From Lacunisphaera sp. (GTDB lineage Bacteria; Verrucomicrobiota; Verrucomicrobiia; Opitutales; Opitutaceae), in contig SIBQ01000002.1 in NCBI GenBank assembly GCA_009695095.1, positions 60,802-124,801 of the forward strand: a DNA stretch of 64,000 bases, in the 5' to 3' direction. Shown in pieces: positions 53,099 through 64,000 of this stretch (the first letter of the stretch is position 1; every line of letters begins with the position of its first letter). A model generated the notes under the pieces. The model did not search any database. It worked only from the letters and a program-made list of their open reading frames with translations, and was not told where the DNA came from. A program made the translations under genes and the position numbers.

Positions 53099-53863
53099 AT
53101 GATCGAAGCCCACAACCTCACTAAGACCTTTCAGGACAAGAAGCGCGGTCTCATCACGGCCGTGGACCATGTGTCCTTTACCTGCCGTCCCGGGCAGATC
53201 TACGGCCTGCTCGGCGCCAACGGCGCGGGCAAGACCACCACGCTCCGGCTCCTCGCCACGCTGCTTCAGCCGACCAGCGGCACGGCGAAACTCGCCGGCT
53301 TCGACGTGATCGCGGACCCGGACAAGGTGCGCGCCAACGCCGGCTTCCTTGCCGCCAGCACCGCCCTCTACGGCCGGCTCACGTCACGCGAGATGATCAC
53401 CTACTTCGGCCGGCTCAACGGCCTGGCCGACGCCGAGATCGCCGTGCGCCTCAAGCGCCTGGCGGACGAGCTCGACATGCACGAGTTCCTGGACCGGCGC
53501 TGTGAAAAATTATCCACGGGCATGAAACAGAAGACCTCCATCGCCCGCACGCTCATCCACGATCCGGCGGTGATGATCTTCGACGAGCCCACGCTCGGAC
53601 TCGACGTCATGACGGCGCGCTCCATCGTCAAGTTCGTGCGCGAGTGCCGCAGCCGCGGCAAGACGGTCATCTATTCCACCCACGTCATGAGCGAAGTCGA
53701 AAAACTTTGCGACGGCGTCGGTATAATCCACGACGGCCGGCTGGTGGCAGAGGGCACGCTGGTCCAGCTCCAGGCCCGCTACGGTGAGCAAGACATGGAG
53801 GAAATCTTCGTCAAGGCGGTCGGGGGCGAGGCCGCCTTGGAGGCCGCCGCGCTGAAAAACTGA
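53099..53863 (+). CDS. natA: ABC transporter ATP-binding protein, NatA-like
   Basis: 254 residues. Walker A GANGAGKTT, signature LSTGMKQK, Walker B VMIFDEPTLGLD, H-loop STHVMSEVE. This matches NatA of the Na+ efflux ABC pump. It pairs with the permease directly downstream. Regulation probably once came from the two-component pair whose remnant is upstream. Confidence 0.9.
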   Translation: MIEAHNLTKTFQDKKRGLITAVDHVSFTCRPGQIYGLLGANGAGKTTTLRLLATLLQPTSGTAKLAGFDVIADPDKVRANAGFLAASTALYGRLTSREMITYFGRLNGLADAEIAVRLKRLADELDMHEFLDRRCEKLSTGMKQKTSIARTLIHDPAVMIFDEPTLGLDVMTARSIVKFVRECRSRGKTVIYSTHVMSEVEKLCDGVGIIHDGRLVAEGTLVQLQARYGEQDMEEIFVKAVGGEAALEAAALKN

Positions 53864-53875
53864 GGCGCACCCATC

Positions 53876-55117
53876 TTGAACTGGAACAATATCATCACCG
53901 TTTACCTGAAGGAGCTGAAGGATTCGCTTCGCGACCGCCGCACTTTGATCTCGATGATCGTGGTGCCCACGCTTATCATGCCCGTTATCATGTTTGGCGT
54001 CGGCACCATCATGTCCAAGATCATGAAGCAGGCCCAGGCGGAGATCGTCTCTGTTATGGTGCTTGGCGGCACGGATTCACCCGGCGTGGTCGCCAGCCTC
54101 AAGGCTGACAAGAAATTCCGGGTGGTGCCGGAGTCGGCAGACTACAAGCAGCTCATCTCGGACAAAAAGATCCGGGTGGCGGTGGACATCCCCGCGGGGT
54201 TCGAGCCGGCACTCATGGAGGGGGAAACGCAGACCGTGCCCCTCTACTATTACGAGGGGGAGTTGAAGTCCGGGATCGGGGTGAAGGCCCTGCAGGATTA
54301 CTTCGCCGCCCTGCGGGACAGGACGATCGAAGCCCGCCTGATGGAACGCGGCGTACCCGCCACCGTCATCAAGCCGTTCGTCATCAAGCGGCAGAACGTG
54401 GCGCCCCCCGAGAAAGTGGGCGGCAATGCCATCGGCGGCTTCATTCCCTACCTCATCATCATCCTGTGCTTCACCGGCGCGATGTATCCGGCGATGGACC
54501 TCACGGCCGGCGAGAAGGAGCGCGGCACAATGGAGACGCTGCTTTGCAGTCCGGTGCGCCGCATCAACATCGTGATGGGCAAATTCTTCATGGTGCTCAC
54601 GGCCTCCCTGACCACCGTGCTGCTCTCCCTCGTCTCGATGGGGGTCAGCGCCGGGATCGGCGTGATGTATTTCGGCAGCAGCACGCAGGCCCAGGGCACC
54701 CAGCAGGCCTTGGCGGCCAAGGCGGCCTCGGGCGGCACCATCCCGCTCATTGATCCGGCGGGCCTGATTGGCGTGGCCGCCCTGGTCCTGCCCGTGGCCA
54801 TTCTCTTCGCCGCCATGCTGTTGGCGATTTCCCTCTTCGCCAAGAGCTACAAGGAGGCGCAGAGCTACGTCTCGCCCCTGATCATCGTGGTCATCATGCC
54901 CGCCGTCATCGGCCTGCTGCCCGGCGTCGAGCTGAACGCGAAGCTCGCGCTGGTGCCGATCCTCAACCTCTCGCTTGTGTGCAAGGAGATGCTCTCCGGC
55001 GTGTGGCATTGGGATTACATCAGCCTGATCTTCGGCTCGTCGTGTCTCTACGCCGTGATTGCCCTCATGTTCTGCGTTAGGATGTTTAACCGCGAGAGCG
55101 TGATGTTCCGTGCTTGA
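53876..55117 (+). CDS. natB: ABC transporter permease, NatB-like
   Basis: 413 residues from a TTG 12 bp after natA. One N-terminal helix, a large extracytoplasmic domain, and five to six helices near the end, with the family region GEKERGTMETLLCSPVRR. With NatA it forms an export system, by family Na+ efflux, though drug or peptide export also occurs in this group. Confidence 0.88.
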   Translation: MNWNNIITVYLKELKDSLRDRRTLISMIVVPTLIMPVIMFGVGTIMSKIMKQAQAEIVSVMVLGGTDSPGVVASLKADKKFRVVPESADYKQLISDKKIRVAVDIPAGFEPALMEGETQTVPLYYYEGELKSGIGVKALQDYFAALRDRTIEARLMERGVPATVIKPFVIKRQNVAPPEKVGGNAIGGFIPYLIIILCFTGAMYPAMDLTAGEKERGTMETLLCSPVRRINIVMGKFFMVLTASLTTVLLSLVSMGVSAGIGVMYFGSSTQAQGTQQALAAKAASGGTIPLIDPAGLIGVAALVLPVAILFAAMLLAISLFAKSYKEAQSYVSPLIIVVIMPAVIGLLPGVELNAKLALVPILNLSLVCKEMLSGVWHWDYISLIFGSSCLYAVIALMFCVRMFNRESVMFRA

Positions 55118-55235
55118 GGGTGCTGCGCCTGCATATTTCCGTAAAAGCCGGTCCGGCCGGGTAAAGCCGGGGTAAAGACCTCCGGAGCCTCTAGGCACGT
55201 GGCAACAAGCCTGCTAAGTTGGCGTCACACCCGCC

Positions 55236-55733
55236 ATGAACACGACCACCTCTCCCGAAAATCAAGAGGCCACGCACCTCGAAAAACTGCGCTCGCAACT
55301 CTCCACCGACATCGAGACCATGCACCAAAAGGAGGCCAGCCTGAAGGAATACGAGCAGCGTCTCCGCCTGCTGGTGGACCACGCGCACCACAGTCCCCCG
55401 CCGTCGCTGGCCACCCAGTATCTTGTCACGTCCGCCGATCCCCACAGTACCGCCCAACTCAACTCGCAATGGGAAAAATACGAGCGCGCCCATGCGCTGC
55501 TCGAAGCCGCCCGCCGCAGCCTGTGCGACGACCGACTGGCCTTCAAGGAACGTGACGAAAAACTCCATCTGCGCGATGTGGATGTCAGCCGGCGCGAGGC
55601 GTGGGTGAAGGTGCGCGAACAGGAGCTCGATACCCAGGCCCAGGCCAAGGAGAAGGCCGAGATCAAAGCCCGGCCCTCGTTCACCACGGCGCCATTCCTG
55701 GCCCCGCGCCACCTGTTCACGCAACACAGCTGA
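55236..55733 (+). CDS. Coiled-coil protein, unknown function
   Basis: 165 residues, mostly charged helices (LRSQLSTDIETMHQKEASL; RRSLCDDRLAFKERDEKL), with a Pro-rich break near residue 53. Soluble. No family recognised. It has its own terminator. Confidence 0.7.
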   Translation: MNTTTSPENQEATHLEKLRSQLSTDIETMHQKEASLKEYEQRLRLLVDHAHHSPPPSLATQYLVTSADPHSTAQLNSQWEKYERAHALLEAARRSLCDDRLAFKERDEKLHLRDVDVSRREAWVKVREQELDTQAQAKEKAEIKARPSFTTAPFLAPRHLFTQHS

Positions 55734-55763
55734 TAGCCAGGCCAGCCGCACCGGATTGGCCCC

Positions 55764-55786
55764 AACGGCGCTCAGAGAGCGCCGTT
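55764..55786. terminator. Terminator between the coiled-coil gene and the ABC-F gene
   Basis: Perfect 10-bp stem AACGGCGCTC/GAGCGCCGTT with a 3-nt loop, followed by TTG on the plus strand. It lies between convergent genes, so may act for both. Confidence 0.85.
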
Positions 55787-55814
55787 TTGTTATTCCGGCG
55801 ACGACGGACCGCCG

Positions 55815-57665
<1,851 letters not shown>

Positions 57666-57755
57666 GGCGAACCCGCGAGCAAGCCGAGCTGCTGCGCTCA
57701 GGGCAACAAAAACATTTGCTTGGCCTCCGGGACGATTTGCGCGAACTTGACGGCT

Positions 57756-59943
<2,188 letters not shown>

Positions 59944-59954
<11 letters not shown>

Positions 59955-61176
59955 GCGCGGCGCGCACCAGTCGCTGGTCGCCATCATTGGGGGCGGGAGC
60001 CAGGCCGAGCGCGGCGCAGAGCAGGTGGTAGACGTGGATGTTCTCCACGTCGGGAATCTCTACCCCGCGCCGGAACACGGGTCCGCTGGCGATGAAGAGC
60101 GCGCCCATGTTCGGAGTGGCCGGATCCCAGCCATGCGAGCCGATATTATAGGTGCGCGCGCGCTCGGGCCAGCCGGCCTTGCTTTCGACGTTCCAGTGGT
60201 CGTCGCAAACGAGCACGATGGGCGCAATCCGGTCGCTCGCACGATAGTGCAGACGGTCCGGCACTTCTTCACGGAGGTAAACTTGGAGCTGTGGCGGCGC
60301 CTTGGCGCGGATGCCGGCCACCAGCGTGGCGAGGTCCACGCCGGGGTTGGGCCGCACGCCACCCACGGGCCCGGTGGCCTCGATCCGCACCTGCGATACG
60401 GTCAAGAGGTCCTCAAAGAAAATCACCTGGTCCGGTCCGCAGGGTGACATTCCGTGGTCGGAAACGATCACCAGGCTGGCCTTCTCGCGCAGTCCGCGCA
60501 CGGCGAGACCGTCGAGCAGCCGGCCTATGGCTGCGTCAGCCTCGCGCACCGCCCCGCCGGTCTCGGGAGCGTCGGGGCCGTATTTGTGCCCGGCATCGTC
60601 CAGGGTGTTGAAGTAAAGGGTGGCCAGCCTAGGACGCTCGGCAGGCGGCAGACCCAGCCAGGTCAACAATCCATCCACTCGCTCGGGATTGGTGAGTTTC
60701 TTCACGAAGGGTTTGAAAAACGTCGCGTGACAGCCCTGCAGCTCCGTCTCCGAGCCGGGCCAGAAAAAGCAGGCGGCGCGCAGACCCTGCTTCTCCGCCG
60801 TGATCCACACCGGCTCGCCGCCCTGCCACCAGTGCGGCGCGAGCTGTTCCATGTCGAATTTCGCCCCGTCGACTGGATCGTAGAACCAGTTGCCCACGAT
60901 GCCGTGGTGCTCGGGCCGCAGCCCGGTGACGAGCGTGTAGTGGTTGGGAAAGGTCTTGGCCGGAAAACTGGGCGTCATCCGCGTGGCGTGCACGCCGTCC
61001 GCCGCGAGCCGCTTGAGCACGGGCGCATCGTATTTGTCAAGGTAGTCCCAGCGAAAGCCGTCGAGGGAGATGAGGATGAGCAGCTCCGCGGGGGCCGCGC
61101 GCGAGGCTGGCGTCCAGCACGAAGCGATCAACAACCCGGCCAGCAGCAGGGCGAAAGCGGCTGTATAACGCTTCAT
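59944..61176 (-). CDS. Nucleotide pyrophosphatase/phosphodiesterase (NPP) family lipoprotein
   Basis: 410 residues. Lipobox LIAS-C follows an N-terminal signal (LLLAGL). Alkaline-phosphatase fold with the metal motif [11 protein letters not shown], nucleophile Thr in [12 protein letters not shown], and SDHGMSP. Enzymes of this group hydrolyse nucleotides or phospholipids outside the membrane. The ATG at 61176 starts the signal peptide; the longer frame upstream overlaps slyX. Confidence 0.9.
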
Positions 61177-61229
61177 GGTCGAAGTGTTGGCGGGTTGCGC
61201 CAGCCGGCGCAATCTGCATTCTGCCGGGC

Positions 61230-61427
61230 ATGAACGAAGCCCAGCGACTGACCCAACTGGAGGAGCGTTACGCGCATTTGCAGCGCCATGTGACCGAACA
61301 GGACAAGGCAATGCTCGGGCTGACCGAGGAGATTGCCCGGCTGCGGAAGGAAATCACCGCGCCGCGAAGCCGCGTGACCAGCGCCCCGGCCGAGGACGCG
61401 GTGGACGAACGCCCGCCCCATTATTAA
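61230..61427 (+). CDS. slyX: SlyX family protein
   Basis: 65 residues, a short coiled coil (LTQLEERYAHLQRHVTEQDK) ending RPPHY, as in SlyX. Function unknown. Divergent from the NPP gene by 53 bp; its stop overlaps the convergent gene by four bases. Confidence 0.85.
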   Translation: MNEAQRLTQLEERYAHLQRHVTEQDKAMLGLTEEIARLRKEITAPRSRVTSAPAEDAVDERPPHY

Positions 61428-62599
61428 AACAACGCAGTGACCTCGACGTGCTGGCCGGGTTCGACGAAAATTTCGCCGGAGAGCGCGGCGGTCTCATCGT
61501 TCTTATAGAGCTTGCAGGCCACCGGGCCGGTCGCGTTGTCCGTGGACCAGCCCCATTTCCCGATGGAGACAAAATGCATGGGCACGCCCTTGCCCGGGCT
61601 GAGGCCGGGGCCGTCTCCGCGGATAAATAGTTTGTTGCCAATGCCGATGTAGGCGGTGACGAGCAGCCGCGTCGCGCCGTCTATCGAGATGGAAGACTCG
61701 GCCGGGGAGGCTTCACCCGGGGCTTCGGGAGAGACGGGCTCGCTGTCGCTACCCTCGGCAGTTGATGCAGAGGACTCGGACATCGCTGCGAGGGTGTCTT
61801 CGGGCTTCAGCTTGCGCGGCGCGCGGGGCTTCTTGGGCTTGGACTCTTCGACTACGGAGGCGGGGGATTCCACGATGGAAACCGATTCTGCAACTGGCGT
61901 CGGGTCCGGATCTACGCGGGGTTCCGATATCGCCGAGGCTGCGACGAACGAGGAGGGCACCCCGCCCAGAGTGACGGGGGCCGGGCTGGCTTCGAGCCTG
62001 GCCGCGCCCTTGAGTTTTCCCTCCAGCTTGGCGGCGATGTCCTGCGCGGCGGCAAGCTGCTTGCGGGTGGCGGCCTCGAGCGCGGTCCACTCGGTCGTGG
62101 CCGAGGTGATTTTTTCGGCGATGGCCTTGAGCTTGTCGCTGTTGGCGGCGCGCAGTTCGGCGAGCTCCTGTTCGAGCGCCTCGTGATCATTCTCCTCTTT
62201 TTCCGCGAGGGCCGCGTTGAACTCTGCGAGCTTCTCCTGCATGCGGTAGGGCAGGTTCTCGGCGGCGTGCGCGGTCTTGTGCACGGCCTCCTCGACGGCT
62301 TTGATCTGGGCGGCGGCGCGGACGAGGCTTTCGCCGGCGGTGTGCAGGCGCTGGACCTGCTCGTTGACCCGCTCGCGCTCCTGCAGGACATACTCGGTGG
62401 AGTCGGCGGCGTAATCGATGAGGAACGGAACCAGGCCGACGACCCCGGCCGCGCCCACGAAGAGCACCGCGGTGATGAAGGGCAGCGGGGCGTAGGGGTT
62501 CTTCGCGAAGTAGGCGATGATGAAGGCGGCGAGCAGCAGGCCGGCGTCAATCAGGAGGAAGATCGTCTTCGAGAGGCGGGGGGCGGGTTCGAGATTCAT
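61424..62599 (-). CDS. Membrane-anchored coiled-coil protein with a C-terminal beta-sandwich-like domain
   Basis: 391 residues. Two N-terminal membrane helices (TIFLLIDAGLLLAAFIIAYF; ITAVLFVGAAGVVGLVPFLI), a long helical coiled coil (about 65-190), a Pro/Ser/Glu-rich linker, and a terminal domain with GIGNKLFIRGDGPGL and GVPMHF.SIGKWGWST. The last part looks like a small carbohydrate-binding (CBM-like) beta sandwich. Topology suggests a structural link between membrane and a ligand. The function is unknown. Confidence 0.65.
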   Translation of the reverse strand: MNLEPAPRLSKTIFLLIDAGLLLAAFIIAYFAKNPYAPLPFITAVLFVGAAGVVGLVPFLIDYAADSTEYVLQERERVNEQVQRLHTAGESLVRAAAQIKAVEEAVHKTAHAAENLPYRMQEKLAEFNAALAEKEENDHEALEQELAELRAANSDKLKAIAEKITSATTEWTALEAATRKQLAAAQDIAAKLEGKLKGAARLEASPAPVTLGGVPSSFVAASAISEPRVDPDPTPVAESVSIVESPASVVEESKPKKPRAPRKLKPEDTLAAMSESSASTAEGSDSEPVSPEAPGEASPAESSISIDGATRLLVTAYIGIGNKLFIRGDGPGLSPGKGVPMHFVSIGKWGWSTDNATGPVACKLYKNDETAALSGEIFVEPGQHVEVTALF

Positions 62600-62673
62600 A
62601 GGCGAGGCGCGCGCAGGCTGTTTTTCGTGCGTCGACGCCGGATTCTCAAGGCTAAACCAGTGGTGCCGCCGGG

Positions 62674-63048
62674 TCACTTCATCAGCTGCCGCACCGCCAG
62701 GGCGAGGAGGGAGCCGAGCATACCGATGCGGATGGAGCCCTCGAAAGTGAGCACCACCAGCACCCATTTAAGGCTGCAGGTGCTGCGAAGGAGGTAGCCG
62801 GCAACGGTCACCAGAATCAACACGAGGCCCTGCGCGCGGCCGACCGGGTGGAGCAGCAGGGTGATCATCCAGAGGTAGTAGGTGAGGAGACCACCGGCCC
62901 AGGTGGCGGCCATCCAGCCGGCCATGGGCAGTTCGCGCGGGTCGGCGTTCACCTTGATCTGCTTGATGCCCATGTAACGCTCGCTCACCACCAGCTGCCA
63001 GAGCTCAAAGGCCAGGAAGAGGGGCGCGAGCAGGGTGAAGGGATTCAT
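62674..63048 (-). CDS. Membrane protein, unknown function
   Basis: 124 residues with about four hydrophobic segments. The charged loop SERYMGIKQIKVNADPRELP follows the first. No family recognised. Same strand as the coiled-coil gene, 74 bp upstream. Confidence 0.65.
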   Translation of the reverse strand: MNPFTLLAPLFLAFELWQLVVSERYMGIKQIKVNADPRELPMAGWMAATWAGGLLTYYLWMITLLLHPVGRAQGLVLILVTVAGYLLRSTCSLKWVLVVLTFEGSIRIGMLGSLLALAVRQLMK

Positions 63049-63210
63049 GCGCAGGCCAATTTCGCGGCCCGGCCGCGTCGAGGCCAGATCTTATTACCGG
63101 GGGCGGGCTGGTGGTGGGCCTCTCGCCGCTCTGAGGAGGCAGCTAATTCCTGCAACCGGCTGCGACTTTCGGGCTGGCCGGGGTGTTTTAGGGTCAGTCC
63201 CGCGCACCCC

Positions 63211-63867
63211 ATGCTCTCCGATTTTCGCCTCTCCCTGCGGACGCTGGCCAAAAGCCCGTTTTTTGTCGTCGTGGCCATCTTCACGCTCGCGCTCGGCATT
63301 GGCGTCAACACCGCGATGTTCAGCATCGTTGAAGGCATCGCTCTGCGCGGACTGCTGGTGCCGGAGCAGCAGCGCGTCGTCTTCATCGGCACCCACCAGG
63401 CGGACAATGCCGACGATCGGGCGCGCCTCTCGTGGGCGGAGTTCGAAGAGTGGCGCGACCGGCAGCAAACCTGCCTCGAGGTCACGGCCTACGAGGACAA
63501 CACCGCCACGGTCAGCGGACCGGGCGCCGACCCCGCGGTCATCGGCACGACGCTCAAGATCAACGGGGAGTGGTCGACGGTCGTGGGTGTCGCCCCGGCG
63601 GATTTCCGGTTTCCCGAACACGCCGGGCTGTTCTTCCCGATACGCGACCTTCACCGCGCGGACAAGCGCGACAACCGCATCCTGGCCGTCCTCGGCCGCC
63701 TGAAACCCGGGGCCACGGTGGCGCAGGCGCAGGTGGAGCTGGCGGCCATCACCGGTCGCTTCGCCACCGACCACCCCGACACAACCAAGGGCATAGTCTA
63801 CCAGGCGCAGAAAATGCGCGATGCGTTCGTCGACCCGGAAACCCGGCAGTTGCTGGGGTTGACCTGA
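63211..63867 (+). pseudogene. ADOP/MacB-like permease, internally deleted and cut by an IS element
   Basis: The start (LSLRTLAKSPFFVVVAIFTLALGIGVNTAMFSIVEGI) is the ADOP permease N-terminus. After SGPGADP the sequence goes directly to AVIGTTLKINGEW..VVGVAP, so the part of the extracytoplasmic domain between them (about 50 residues in the family) is missing. At 63865 the ORF runs into an IS3-like end and stops. The full protein would be about 800 residues. Confidence 0.85.
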
Positions 63868-64000
63868 CCCCGAAACTTTGAGCTGCCTTCGGTGTTAGTC
63901 TGGGCCAGAAGAAGGACCCAGACTATGAAAGGCATTGGACATACGACCGAGGACAAGATCCGTATTTTACGGGCGGCCGATGGCGGCAAGAGCATCGCAG
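63865..64000 (+). mobile_element. IS3-family insertion sequence, left part
   Basis: The left end starts TGACCCCGAAACTTTGAG, a likely terminal repeat. The first transposase gene begins at the ATG at 63925 (MKGIGHTTEDKIRILRAAD), an IS3-type OrfA helix-turn-helix start. The element runs off the window. Confidence 0.85.
63925..64000 (+). CDS. IS3-family transposase OrfA, N-terminal fragment
   Basis: 25 codons are present. TEDKIRILRAADGGKSIA fits the first helix of the OrfA helix-turn-helix, as in IS3/IS407-type elements (..EEQIIGILKEAEAG..). The gene continues beyond the window. Confidence 0.8.
   Translation, partial: MKGIGHTTEDKIRILRAADGGKSIA

Overview
The window is a high-GC bacterial chromosome segment. 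Gene content and protein character suggest a Verrucomicrobiota member, probably close to Opitutaceae. Pointers are two DUF5069 proteins, a YebC-family protein beginning MGRQWLHAKR, a one-piece tmRNA and a split ALDH16 pair beside deoC. This assignment rests on recognition, not on a search. There is no CRISPR array, prophage or rRNA operon, and I found no tRNA.

Layout. 1-2.8 kb: mnmG (partial), mnmE and recA, with a possible operator upstream of recA. 2.9-9.4 kb: two small conserved genes each broken by a TGA where the family has Trp, a CGWS glutaredoxin, a 52-codon remnant of serA, a DUF5069 gene, a CDGSH iron-sulfur gene flanked by repeats, a methyltransferase-like membrane protein, and an unassigned protein with kinase-like catalytic motifs. 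9.4-20 kb: sugar kinase plus SIS protein, an RNA-methyltransferase-like gene, DUF1223, upp, penicillin acylase, a frameshifted tag, yebC and malQ. 20-24 kb: a decayed OPT transporter, ssrA (tmRNA) and an acyl-CoA dehydrogenase with two in-frame TAG codons. 24-35 kb: housekeeping genes (CAP protein, nudix, mdh, DAHP synthase, ygfZ, aroE-pilD, sirB1-like, yggS, LysR, thioredoxin-like, EamA). 36-42.9 kb: DUF3016 (frameshifted), thioesterases, a Gly-rich RRM protein, uracil-DNA glycosylase, a 2-hydroxyacid dehydrogenase, a dac-FKBP pair and rarD (frameshifted). 43-48 kb: deoC, the full ALDH, a peptide transporter and the ALDH16 C-terminal half, a deoxyribose/aldehyde cluster. 48.6-64 kb: M1 aminopeptidase, ribokinase, a fused remnant of a LytS/LytTR two-component pair next to natAB, an ABC-F ATPase, DUF255, a nucleotide pyrophosphatase/phosphodiesterase, slyX, and an ADOP-type permease gene cut by an IS3-family element at the right edge.

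Two themes stand out. First, the density of broken genes is unusual: about a dozen in 64 kb. They include one-base indels (most in short homopolymer runs), in-frame stops, and internal deletions that leave both gene ends (serA, the natK/natR-like pair, the ADOP permease). The indels may be sequencing error; the large deletions look like real decay. Second, short dispersed repeats fill many intergenic gaps: a 26-bp palindrome in three copies, one with paired compensatory changes, and several inverted-repeat elements of 67-78 bp. I consider the ALDH16 split by a transporter gene, the kinase-like orphan and the repeat families the most useful items to follow up.
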